This document shows, one piece after another, positions 1 through 6,130 of a stretch of DNA of 6,692 bases. The notes beneath the pieces are model-generated. The model saw only the letters and a program-made list of their open reading frames with translations. It did no database searches and was not told the origin of the DNA. Both the position numbers and the translations under genes were made by a program. The stretch's first letter is position 1. The number at the start of each line of letters is the position of its first letter. The DNA comes from DHVE2 group archaeon (GTDB taxonomy: Archaea > Thermoplasmatota > Thermoplasmata > Thermoplasmatales > Aciduliprofundaceae), in assembly GCA_027056155.1 (NCBI GenBank), contig JALULR010000214.1:1-6692 (forward strand), in the 5' to 3' direction.

Positions 1-872
1 TCTCTATCCTTTATTTCTATGCTACTTGGTTTTTTTAGATAAAAGGTGTCTTGCATCTCTCTAGCAGGGTGGTCTTGCGGTATAAAAAGAGTGTCCATAT
101 CCCAAAACGCATTCATAACATAGTCCGTTTCTACTTCTTTAAAACCCATCTCTACAAATATGCTGCGTATTCGCTCAATTATCCTCGTGAGCGGGTGCTC
201 TTTGCCACCATAAATCTTGGGGGCAAATAAGCTAATGTCGTATCTTTTAAGCTCATAATCTCTCCACTTTCCGCTTTGTATTAGCTCTGGCGTGAGCTGC
301 GTTATCTCTTCCTTAATCTCGAGCCCCGTAGATACAAGCTCTTTACCAATTGAGGTCAATGTCACGTATCTTTTTATTTTTTCTTTTTTCTTTATTAGCC
401 CGCGGCGCCTGCTCAAATCTTTTAAAATATCAGCGTCGAGCTCACTCTCTTTAACACACCCAGCTCGAAGTAAATTTAGCACATTCTCACGCTTTTTTAT
501 CTCATGCTCAACATCTTTGTACAGCAGTTTTCCATTTTTGATTTCTATGCCGTATTTTTTCAGGTGCCCCACACCCACGCCTACTATATCTCGAGAAAAC
601 ATCTTTGAAAGCTCGCCTAACTCTATCTCGCCCTTTGATTTTAACACATCAAAAATCAAGCGCTCGGGTAGCTTTTCATCGCGACCTAGGCAGTACTCAA
701 CCTCAAGGCGCTCTGTGACTTTGATTACGCCCTTTACTTTTAACCAAGAGATTGCGTTCATTACTTCCACGAGAGAAAAGCCTTTTGCAACTATCATATC
801 TACATCTACGTTCTCATTCGAAATATCCTCAATTGCGAGAAGCACTTTCTTCTCGAGATTGCTAAGCTCCAT
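1..872 (-). CDS. pheS: Phenylalanyl-tRNA synthetase alpha subunit, 5' part
   Basis: This encodes the N-terminal 290 residues of the catalytic alpha subunit of PheRS, a cytoplasmic class II synthetase that charges tRNA-Phe as an alpha2beta2 tetramer. The gene runs off the left edge, so the C-terminal part of the catalytic domain is missing. Residues 1 to about 200 are lysine- and glutamate-rich and read like the winged-helix N-terminal domains of archaeal PheS, including a KKYGIEIKNGKLLYKDVEHEI-like stretch of which the key part is GIEIKNGKL. Class II motif 1 begins around H226-P227-L228 (HPLTRIIERIR...MGF). Motif 2 appears as HPAREMQDTFYL at about 268-279. The ATG at 872 is the only possible start: an in-frame TGA lies six codons upstream with no start codon between. 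No SD is seen, and a TATA-like box lies about 24 bp upstream, so the mRNA is probably leaderless. No pheT is visible. Identity is secure. Confidence 0.95.
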   Translation of the reverse strand, partial: MELSNLEKKVLLAIEDISNENVDVDMIVAKGFSLVEVMNAISWLKVKGVIKVTERLEVEYCLGRDEKLPERLIFDVLKSKGEIELGELSKMFSRDIVGVGVGHLKKYGIEIKNGKLLYKDVEHEIKKRENVLNLLRAGCVKESELDADILKDLSRRRGLIKKKEKIKRYVTLTSIGKELVSTGLEIKEEITQLTPELIQSGKWRDYELKRYDISLFAPKIYGGKEHPLTRIIERIRSIFVEMGFKEVETDYVMNAFWDMDTLFIPQDHPAREMQDTFYLKKPSSIEIKDR

Positions 873-890
873 ACTTGGGTATATGATTCA

Positions 891-900
891 CATTTAAAAA
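891..900 (-). promoter_or_regulatory. TATA-like box for pheS
   Basis: Read on the minus strand, this is TTTTTAAATG, an A/T-rich archaeal TATA-like element. Its centre lies about 24 bp before the pheS ATG at 872, the spacing expected if transcription starts at or next to the start codon. This is inferred from motif and spacing only. Confidence 0.5.
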
Positions 901-958
901 TGTTAAGAACTGTGGCATTTGTTTATCTCAATCTCCGAACTCCGAGAGAATAAAAGAA

Positions 959-967
959 AAATTTATC
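959..967 (+). promoter_or_regulatory. TATA-like box for the Ras-like GTPase gene
   Basis: The stretch AAATTTATC lies in the divergent region between pheS and the GTPase gene. Its centre is about 33 bp before the ATG at 997, predicting a leader of roughly 8 nt. That is a little further from the start codon than the TATA boxes of the other transcripts here. It is a motif-based call. Confidence 0.4.
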
Positions 968-996
968 TACTCGTTAGTGCATTGTAAGCTTGGTAG

Positions 997-1521
997 ATGA
1001 GCATGGCTACTTATACGTTTAAAATATGCATAGTTGGCGATCCTTTGGTGGGTAAAAGCTCAATAATTAAGAGATACGTGTTTAATACATTCTCTGAAAA
1101 GTACGAGATGACCATTGGCACCAATATTTACAAGAAAAACATGACATATCGAGGAAATACAGTGCATCTAACACTATGGGACGTTATGGGCAACGCTGGG
1201 TTTAGAAACATATTGAAAACTGCATATTTCTACGGTGCAGATGGGTTATTTGTTGTGGGGGATATTACTCGCCCAGATACTTTTGAATCTCTTCCAGACT
1301 GGGTATCCCTTGCCATTGAAGGCTCGGAAAAAGAGCTTCCTAGGATTTTGCTTGCAAACAAGAGCGATTTAGAGTGGAAACTGAAAGAGGACGACATAGC
1401 AACATGGGCCGCAGAGCTATTTGCTAACTCGTATCTCATCACTAGCGCAAAGACTGGGGATAACATATATACAGCGTTTAGAAACCTTGTGAAAATTCTA
1501 ATTAGGCAGGCAAGGCGATAA
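997..1521 (+). CDS. Small Rab/Ras-like GTPase with atypical switch II
   Basis: This 174-residue protein is a single G domain of about the usual Ras size. The nucleotide-binding motifs are present: G1 P-loop GDPLVGKS (14-21), G2 threonine T39 in MTIGT, G3 DVMG (62-65) after W61, G4 NKSD (121-124) and G5 SAK (150-152). The pattern TIGT...LWDVMG...YGADG...DITRPDTFESLPDW follows the Rab branch of the Ras superfamily. The residues that align with the catalytic Gln-Glu of Ras (Q61/E62) are N66 and A67, so intrinsic hydrolysis may be slow or differ in mechanism. There is no cysteine near the C-terminus (it ends IRQARR), so no prenylation site and probably a soluble protein. A TAG directly precedes the ATG at 997, so translation starts there or at the second Met (1003). 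The 3' end overlaps convergent pyrC by 20 bp. The cellular role of such archaeal GTPases is unknown to me. Confidence 0.88.
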   Translation: MSMATYTFKICIVGDPLVGKSSIIKRYVFNTFSEKYEMTIGTNIYKKNMTYRGNTVHLTLWDVMGNAGFRNILKTAYFYGADGLFVVGDITRPDTFESLPDWVSLAIEGSEKELPRILLANKSDLEWKLKEDDIATWAAELFANSYLITSAKTGDNIYTAFRNLVKILIRQARR

Positions 1522-2677
1522 ACTTGCCCAAGCCCTCGCCCACTTGCTCGCCGTCGTCAATTATCTTTTCTCCTCTTAAAAACACAGAGCTAGGAAATAT
1601 TGCGCTCATATTCTCGTAAGGCGTCCATTCACATTTGTAATGTAGCTTGCTTGCCTTTATCTTTCGAACCTCTGAGAAATCCAACACGATAAAATCCGCG
1701 TCGTAGCCATCGCTAATCTTGCCTTTTTTCAAGTTTAAAAGCTCGGCTGGCCGCTCGGCGAGCACTTGCATTGCTCGCTGTAGAGAAATTTCACCTTTTT
1801 TAACAAGATACAAAAACATAGGCACGTATGTTTCCACCTCAGGAATGCCCGGCGGTGCCGATTCAAAATCCTGCTCTTTTTCCTCTATATTATGCGGTGC
1901 ATGGTCCGTGGCAACTATGTCTATTCTTCCGCTAAGCAGCGCTTCCCAGAGCTTTTTAGATACCCATTTTGCCCGCAATGGCGGATTTACTTTTCCGTAT
2001 GTGCCAAGCTCCATGTCGCGATGCAAAAAGAGATGGTGCGGAGTGATTTCGCAGGTAAATCCGAATATCTTGCATAAATCAACAGAGTCTATCGAAGAGA
2101 TGTGTGCAATATGGAACTTGGAATTCAGCGCGCCCAAGCGCCGTATGGCTCGAGCTTCACAGCTTTCAGGCCTGGCAAAATCATAGTTATGCAGAGAATC
2201 TGCAGTTTTAATGCACTCTTCTAGCTCAGCGTGCACAGTTACAAATCCAGAGGGGATATGCACCGCAGGCTCTTCGTACATGTACCATTTAAACATTCTG
2301 TTTTTTTTAAATTCGTGCGCGGTGGAGGTGAGCATGCTATAAAGTGTAAAGTCCACATTTGCGTGGCGGCGCACCAGCGCGAGCTTATCTTCAAAAGATT
2401 CCGGGCTATCCACCGGCGGCTTGGTGTTTGGCATGTCTGCAACAAAGCTCACACCACCAAATGCGGCGCTTAGCGAGCCTGTATAAAAATCCTCCTTGTG
2501 CGTAAAACCCGGCTCTCTAAAGTGCACATGCAAGTCCACCGCGCTTGGAAGAATCACCCCACTAATCGATTTGCAGCTATCCATGGCCTTTTTTATTCTC
2601 TTGATTTTGCCATACTCTACTTCCACGCATGCGTCAATGAGCTCGCCGTTGATGTAGAACCTGCCTTCATACCTCAA
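1502..2677 (-). CDS. pyrC: Dihydroorotase
   Basis: Dihydroorotase interconverts N-carbamoyl-L-aspartate and dihydroorotate in de novo pyrimidine synthesis. The 391-residue protein has the amidohydrolase metal site: DLHVHFREPG (48-57, metal ligands H50 and H52), K130 in FKWYM as the probable carboxylated bridging lysine, H149 in VTVHAE, H192 in IAHISS, and D258 in ATDHAPHN. Other family marks are DMPNTKPP (81-88), RPESCEARAI (169-178) and KVNPPLR (229-235). This is the amidohydrolase type close to allantoinase and hydantoinase, but the HxHxREPG, DMPNT and NPPLR set favours dihydroorotase. The start codon is TTG at 2677; a strong AAGGAGG on the mRNA ends 8 nt before it, and the TTG overlaps the TGA of the upstream AMMECR1 gene. 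The nearest internal ATG (2670) is out of frame. The gene is the last of the queE-AMMECR1-pyrC cluster. Confidence 0.93.
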   Translation of the reverse strand: MRYEGRFYINGELIDACVEVEYGKIKRIKKAMDSCKSISGVILPSAVDLHVHFREPGFTHKEDFYTGSLSAAFGGVSFVADMPNTKPPVDSPESFEDKLALVRRHANVDFTLYSMLTSTAHEFKKNRMFKWYMYEEPAVHIPSGFVTVHAELEECIKTADSLHNYDFARPESCEARAIRRLGALNSKFHIAHISSIDSVDLCKIFGFTCEITPHHLFLHRDMELGTYGKVNPPLRAKWVSKKLWEALLSGRIDIVATDHAPHNIEEKEQDFESAPPGIPEVETYVPMFLYLVKKGEISLQRAMQVLAERPAELLNLKKGKISDGYDADFIVLDFSEVRKIKASKLHYKCEWTPYENMSAIFPSSVFLRGEKIIDDGEQVGEGLGKFIALPA

Positions 2678-3276
2678 AGTTTTTTCCTCCTTATGTTGCC
2701 GTATGGCTCATCTTCCTCAAATATCTCAGCGGTGAATTTGTAAAATTGCACACTTGAATCTTTCCAGCAATTTTGCGGAAGACCAGCTTTCAAGCACGTT
2801 TGCTCTAAAAACTGCTTTGGTTTCCAGCCCCATTCAACGGGCACCTGCGGTAATAAAAGCCCGCGATAGAGCCCACGCTCTACAATAAGCCCGTCTCTTC
2901 CTATTTCCACCGCGCTTAATAGCTCTTTTCTCTTATTTACTTTTATCTCTTCGGGAGGTGTAAGCAGCGAGACTTCAAATACCACATCTTTAAGCTCCTC
3001 TTTTTGCAGTGGCGGAAAGCGGGGGTCATCAAACGCTGCCGCAATGGCCGAGCGCACCAGCGCTTCGCTGAGCGGAAAAATAGGCTCAGGATAGCCAATG
3101 CACCCTCTGAGCTCATGAGCAGGGTGCCTTGAAATAGTAGTAAACACTCCCGATTTAGCGTTGAACTTTTCGGGAAATGTGAGCGCGGGCACATTCTTCG
3201 CTTTAATGTATTCTTCTACTACCTGTCTTGCAGCTTTTACTGCAATTTCGCCTTCCTTATCAGTATATGCGTACAT
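2674..3276 (-). CDS. AMMECR1-family protein
   Basis: AMMECR1 proteins are conserved from archaea to humans; their biochemical activity is not established as far as I know. With the chosen start the protein has 200 residues, typical for the archaeal family. Family marks are GVFTT (about 43-47), the signature LRGCIG (56-61), AFDDPRFPPL (about 81-90), GRDGLIVERG and the LLLPQVPVEWGW...FLEQTCLKAGLP...CW tail. The reading frame can be extended upstream to a GTG at 3297, but the ATG at 3276 is preferred. It has GAGGTG with a 6-nt spacer and follows the queE stop by one base, and MYAYTDKEGEIAVKAARQ is a typical family N-terminus. The stop overlaps the pyrC start. In many prokaryotes AMMECR1 homologues sit with a MEMO homologue and a radical SAM enzyme (AmmeMemoRadiSam); here the radical SAM neighbour is QueE and no MEMO gene is visible. 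Confidence 0.92.
   Translation of the reverse strand: MYAYTDKEGEIAVKAARQVVEEYIKAKNVPALTFPEKFNAKSGVFTTISRHPAHELRGCIGYPEPIFPLSEALVRSAIAAAFDDPRFPPLQKEELKDVVFEVSLLTPPEEIKVNKRKELLSAVEIGRDGLIVERGLYRGLLLPQVPVEWGWKPKQFLEQTCLKAGLPQNCWKDSSVQFYKFTAEIFEEDEPYGNIRRKKL
2686..2692 (-). promoter_or_regulatory. Strong Shine-Dalgarno that fixes the TTG start of pyrC
   Basis: On the minus strand this reads AAGGAGG, with 8 nt between it and the TTG at 2677. It lies inside the 3' end of the AMMECR1 gene. Together with the TTGA overlap it supports coupled translation and the non-ATG start. Confidence 0.75.
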
Positions 3277-3277
3277 A

Positions 3278-3907
3278 TCACACACCTCTTTTTTCACCCC
3301 ATATTATCTTGTGGAGTTGAGGCAATACATGTACATTAAGTTTATCCCCCATAACCTTTCCAATGATCCATTTAATATCTTTGCCCCAGACAGGTTGAAA
3401 AACCACGTCTACATCAATACTGTATTCTTCGAGCACTTTTTTAGAGTAGTGATAATCTTCATCGTCCATAATCACAAATTTCACAAAATCCCCGGGGCCG
3501 AGATATTCCAAGTTCTCGAATTTCATCGCTTTATGCATGCCGGAAGAGGGTGTTTTTATATCCAGCGAAATTGCAACATTTTCCTCGGTGGGCACATCTT
3601 CTATGGACAAAGAGCCATTAGTCTCAACGAGTATCTTGTGGTGGTCCATGAGCTTGTACATAAGAGGATATACATCATCCTGGAGCAAGGGCTCACCGCC
3701 GGTTAGCGTGAGCCAATAAAGTCCGCTTTTGTCTGCCTCTTTTGCCACGGCTTCAACGGTCATATCCTTACCTTCGGTAAATGCGTACTTTGTATCGCAC
3801 CATTTACAACGCAAGTTGCACCCTGTAAGCCGTATGAAGAACATGGGTATGCCCATGTATATTCCTTCGCCTTGGATAGATGAGAACATCTCGTTTACTT
3901 TGAGCAT
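3278..3907 (-). CDS. queE: 7-carboxy-7-deazaguanine synthase (radical SAM)
   Basis: QueE converts 6-carboxytetrahydropterin to 7-carboxy-7-deazaguanine using S-adenosylmethionine and a [4Fe-4S] cluster. In archaea this leads through preQ0 to archaeosine in tRNA. With the chosen start the protein has 209 residues, and the cluster motif CNLRCKWC provides C30, C34 and C37 in the CX3CX2C spacing. Other family marks are the FSSIQGEG N-terminal motif, TGGEP (about 69-73), the VETNG strand, SLDIKTPSSG, FVKFVI.DD.D, and a C-terminal tail with HK.IWG..RGV. An ATG at 3937 in the same frame would add ten residues. I prefer 3907 because MLKVNEMFSSIQGEG is the usual start of the family and a TATA-like box sits about 23 bp upstream, while neither signal fits 3937. 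It is the first gene of a tight cluster with the AMMECR1 gene and pyrC. Confidence 0.94.
   Translation of the reverse strand: MLKVNEMFSSIQGEGIYMGIPMFFIRLTGCNLRCKWCDTKYAFTEGKDMTVEAVAKEADKSGLYWLTLTGGEPLLQDDVYPLMYKLMDHHKILVETNGSLSIEDVPTEENVAISLDIKTPSSGMHKAMKFENLEYLGPGDFVKFVIMDDEDYHYSKKVLEEYSIDVDVVFQPVWGKDIKWIIGKVMGDKLNVHVLPQLHKIIWGEKRGV
3283..3288 (-). promoter_or_regulatory. Shine-Dalgarno that decides the AMMECR1 start
   Basis: On the minus strand this reads GAGGTG, followed by a 6-nt spacer and the ATG at 3276. It lies inside the last codons of queE. The competing GTG at 3297 would lie upstream of this site and overlap queE by 20 bp, so the SD argues for the shorter protein. Confidence 0.7.
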
Positions 3908-3925
3908 AGAGCTTGCATGTGTTTG

Positions 3926-3934
3926 TAAATAAAA
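3926..3934 (-). promoter_or_regulatory. TATA-like box for the queE cluster
   Basis: On the minus strand this reads TTTTATTTA, centred about 23 bp before the ATG at 3907, which matches leaderless initiation there. It would lie inside the coding sequence if the ATG at 3937 were used, so it also bears on the start choice. Motif-based inference. Confidence 0.45.
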
Positions 3935-3982
3935 CATTTTTCCATAGTTTTTAGCTCTTTACTTGAAAATGATAATGTTAAG

Positions 3983-3991
3983 CATATATAC
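3983..3991 (+). promoter_or_regulatory. TATA box for the SHMT-like gene
   Basis: CATATATAC contains an alternating ATATATA core centred about 26 bp before the ATG at 4013. There is no SD before that ATG. The pair fits a leaderless transcript and is one of the clearest TATA boxes in the window. Confidence 0.6.
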
Positions 3992-4012
3992 TCATAGCCC
4001 CATGATGAATGT

Positions 4013-5194
4013 ATGAATGCGGTTGATTTAGTAAAAGAGCATAACAAGCTCCGAGAGCGAACAGTAAACCTTCAAGCTTCTGAAAATTACTTAAGTGAGG
4101 AAGTGCGCTTTGCACTTTCGAGTGATATGGCATCTCGCTACTCAATGGTATTTGACGCAGAGGTCCATGGCTCTTTTGTGCATAATGCTTACGGAGGCGC
4201 TAGGTACCAAGAACAAATCACAGAGCTTGCAGAATCACTTGCAAAAGAAGTTTTCGGTTTTGAGCATGTAAATGTCAAGCCCATATCAGGGCACGTTGCA
4301 GCAATGTCCGTGCTCGTGGCTCTGGCAAAGCGCGGGGATAAAATAATGGCAATTTCTCCAGAAGATGGTGGCTACGATGGCTACTCACAGGCATACATGC
4401 CAAATATGCTTGGGCTAAAGTACAAGCCATTGATAATTGAAGGTTTGCGATATATCCCTACTGAGCAGATTCTTAGCTATCGCCCGAGTTTGGTAATACT
4501 CGGTGCAAGCTATATACTGTTTCCGTACAACTTGAAAGAGATACTAGATGCGGCGGAAGATATACATGCTAAGGTTGTCTATGATGCTTCCCATGTCCTA
4601 GGTCTTTTGCCCGCAGGATTTCAAGAAGGCATTGAGAGATGCCATGTTGTTTATGGCTCAACGCACAAATCCTATCCCGGCCCTCAAGGTGGCATAATAA
4701 TGACCAACGATGAAAAAGAAGGAGCGAAGATAGAGAGCATGATGACATGGCGCACGCAGGATAATTACCATACAAATAGGGTGGCAGCGCTTGCGGTCTC
4801 TCTCGAAGAATTCAAGCATGTGTCCAAAATATACGGCACGCGAGTGAAAGAAAATTCGCAAACTCTCGCAAAAGAACTCCACTCCAAAGGTTTGGAAATA
4901 AAGTATCCTCCTAAGTTTACGGAGAGCCATCAGCTGCTTGTTGATACTAACGCGCTCATGCGCAATTATTCTATGAGTCCTGTGGAAATGAGCGGCATTT
5001 TGGAGAAAAACAGCATTATTGTGGACAACGTTGGACGCATAGGCACCGCAGAGATTACATGGCGTGGCTACTCCAAAGAAGATATACTCGCGCTGTCAGA
5101 TTATATAGTAGATGCTCTAGCTGGCAAGTCAGTGGTGGAAAATGTCAGAAAGTTGGCAGATAAATACCATGGTAAAACACTGGGAAAAGCTTAA
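4013..5194 (+). CDS. glyA: Divergent serine hydroxymethyltransferase-like PLP enzyme
   Basis: This 393-residue fold-type I PLP enzyme is most similar to serine hydroxymethyltransferase (SHMT), which interconverts serine and glycine with a tetrahydropterin one-carbon carrier. Kept features are NLQASENYLS (19-28), YGGARYQEQ (60-68), YDASHVLGLLPAG (190-202, D191 for the PLP ring nitrogen, H194), GSTHKSYPGPQGG (215-227, K219 the Schiff-base lysine) and RIGTAEITWRG (342-352, R351 for the substrate carboxylate). Conserved SHMT stretches are altered. EGYPGxRYYGG is replaced by DAEVHGSFVHNAYGG, HSGxQAN by ISGHVAA, and GGHLTHG by GGYDGYS, so the ring-stacking histidine is a tyrosine. It is also shorter than common SHMTs of about 415-430 residues. 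It may be an archaeal SHMT adapted to another pterin, or an aldolase-like relative. The ATG at 4013 is 26 bp after the TATA centre. The gene symbol is provisional. Confidence 0.78.
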   Translation: MNAVDLVKEHNKLRERTVNLQASENYLSEEVRFALSSDMASRYSMVFDAEVHGSFVHNAYGGARYQEQITELAESLAKEVFGFEHVNVKPISGHVAAMSVLVALAKRGDKIMAISPEDGGYDGYSQAYMPNMLGLKYKPLIIEGLRYIPTEQILSYRPSLVILGASYILFPYNLKEILDAAEDIHAKVVYDASHVLGLLPAGFQEGIERCHVVYGSTHKSYPGPQGGIIMTNDEKEGAKIESMMTWRTQDNYHTNRVAALAVSLEEFKHVSKIYGTRVKENSQTLAKELHSKGLEIKYPPKFTESHQLLVDTNALMRNYSMSPVEMSGILEKNSIIVDNVGRIGTAEITWRGYSKEDILALSDYIVDALAGKSVVENVRKLADKYHGKTLGKA

Positions 5195-5199
5195 ATATT
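5191..5199 (+). promoter_or_regulatory. TATA box for xerA, overlapping the upstream stop codon
   Basis: TTAAATATT is centred 25 bp before the xerA ATG at 5220 and includes the TAA stop of the SHMT-like gene. No SD precedes xerA. This suggests that xerA has its own leaderless promoter even though it lies only 25 bp after the gene upstream. Confidence 0.55.
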
Positions 5200-5218
5200 G
5201 TCAGAACAATATCTGACA
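5199..5218 (+). repeat. Perfect inverted repeat between xerA TATA box and start codon
   Basis: The arms TGTCAGA (5199-5205) and TCTGACA (5212-5218) are exact reverse complements around the 6-bp spacer ACAATA. The element fills the gap between the TATA box and the ATG at 5220, covering the expected transcription start, which is the position of a repressor operator. The 6-bp spacer also recalls the central region of Xer recombination sites, but the arms are 7 bp, not the 11 bp of dif. The repeat is seen directly; the function is inferred. Confidence 0.7.
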
Positions 5219-5219
5219 T

Positions 5220-6077
5220 ATGCATGATAAAGAATCCACTTATGTGCACCATGAACTGGAAAAATTCAGGGCGTATTTAGAGGGTGAGAAAAAAAGCGAG
5301 AATACCATAGGGGAGTACATTCACTTTGTACGACAGATGTTATTATTCACTGGAAAGAAATACAATCAGCTTACTGTGGGAGATATAAAGAAATACCAGA
5401 TTTATTTGTCCACAAAGATGAAATATTCTAAAAACACAATGTATCTTGCGTTAAAGGCCATAGGCTCGTATTTAAAGTATCGCAACAGAGACGATATAGT
5501 CAAAGCAATAAAGCCGCCCAGAAGACCAAAGCAAATGCCAAAATACCTCACCGAGGAGGAGATGCGCAAGCTTCTTGATAGTGCGAAGGATAATTCTCGA
5601 GACTATGCTATACTCTCTCTGCTAGCGTACTCGGGGCTCAGGGTAAGTGAGCTATGCAATCTCCATGTTGAAGATGTGGATTTGTCTGAGCGCGTGGTAT
5701 ATGTGCATTCGGGAAAAGGAGATAAAGATAGAATTGTGATAATAAGTGCCAAAGCAGCGGAGGCTATAGAAAACTATCTTCTATCGCGGCAAGATTCTCT
5801 TGAATACCTATTTTCATCACAAAAAAGCGAGAAAATAACCAGAGTACAGGTGTTTCGCATAGTGAAAAAATATGCGAGGAAAGCGGGAATAAAAAAGAAT
5901 GTTACGCCTCATGTTCTTAGACACACGCTAGCCACTACCATGCTTCGCAGAGGTATAGATATAAGGTACATACAGCAGTTTCTCGGGCACAGCAGCGTGG
6001 CCACAACCCAAATATATACGCATGTTGATGATGGTACATTAAAGCGGGTTTATGACCAAGCGATGGAAGAGTATTAA
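5220..6077 (+). CDS. xerA: XerA-type tyrosine recombinase
   Basis: This complete 285-residue tyrosine recombinase has the size of stand-alone archaeal XerA, which acts on chromosomal dif sites to resolve chromosome dimers. The N-terminal SAM-like core-binding domain spans about residues 8-90 (ELEKFRAYLEGEKKSENTIGEY...). The catalytic domain starts near PKYLTEEEM (107-115). All six active-site positions are present: R141 in YSGLRVSEL, K166 in SGKGDKDR, H231 and R234 in TPHVLRHTLAT, H257 in LGHSS, and nucleophile Y266 in TQIYTHV. The ATG at 5220 lies 25 bp after the TATA-box centre, with an inverted repeat between them. It lacks phage- or integron-specific extensions, and no attachment-site duplication or tRNA is seen nearby, so a housekeeping Xer is more likely than a mobile-element integrase. 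A lineage-specific integrase cannot be fully excluded. Confidence 0.9.
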   Translation: MHDKESTYVHHELEKFRAYLEGEKKSENTIGEYIHFVRQMLLFTGKKYNQLTVGDIKKYQIYLSTKMKYSKNTMYLALKAIGSYLKYRNRDDIVKAIKPPRRPKQMPKYLTEEEMRKLLDSAKDNSRDYAILSLLAYSGLRVSELCNLHVEDVDLSERVVYVHSGKGDKDRIVIISAKAAEAIENYLLSRQDSLEYLFSSQKSEKITRVQVFRIVKKYARKAGIKKNVTPHVLRHTLATTMLRRGIDIRYIQQFLGHSSVATTQIYTHVDDGTLKRVYDQAMEEY

Positions 6078-6105
6078 TCTCATAAAGAGCTAGGCGATGA
6101 GATTA
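6075..6105 (+). repeat. 9-bp inverted repeat at the xerA 3' end and downstream promoter
   Basis: TAATCTCAT (6075-6083) and ATGAGATTA (6097-6105) are exact reverse complements around a 13-bp spacer. The left arm begins at the xerA TAA stop, and the right arm runs into the TATA box of the next gene. In RNA it could form a stem-loop at the xerA mRNA end; in DNA it could be an operator at the BRE/TATA region of the downstream unit. It lacks a T-tract, so a simple terminator is not well supported. Confidence 0.65.
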
Positions 6106-6111
6106 TATATT
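6103..6111 (+). promoter_or_regulatory. TATA box for the CARF-like gene
   Basis: TTATATATT is centred 24 bp before the GTG at 6131, and there is no SD before that GTG. The spacing matches the other leaderless promoters here and supports GTG 6131 as start. Its left end overlaps the right arm of an inverted repeat. Confidence 0.6.
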
Positions 6112-6130
6112 CTAAATTCAATTACTGTGT

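Noticed and set aside
292..897. A 201-codon open frame on the plus strand
   Set aside because: It is antisense to pheS, whose minus-strand translation carries clear PheRS motifs. The plus-strand product is serine- and phenylalanine-rich low-complexity sequence with no family pattern.
940..956. Short TCTC...GAGA symmetry and a CTCCGAA/CTCCGAG direct repeat upstream of the GTPase gene
   Set aside because: The arms are only about 4 bp and the direct repeat is 6-7 bp, within what is expected by chance.
3161..3706. A 181-codon plus-strand frame across the AMMECR1 and queE genes
   Set aside because: Both minus-strand genes have definite family motifs throughout this interval; the plus-strand product is a shadow with no recognisable domain or promoter.
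5199..5218. The inverted repeat as the chromosomal dif site
   Set aside because: Its arms are 7 bp, not 11 bp, the outer positions do not pair, and its position inside a promoter fits an operator better. It is kept only as a low-probability alternative.
5220..6077. The recombinase as an integrase marking a mobile element
   Set aside because: Its length and domain order match stand-alone XerA; there is no tRNA gene, attachment-site duplication or cluster of mobile genes, and the neighbours on the left are housekeeping genes.
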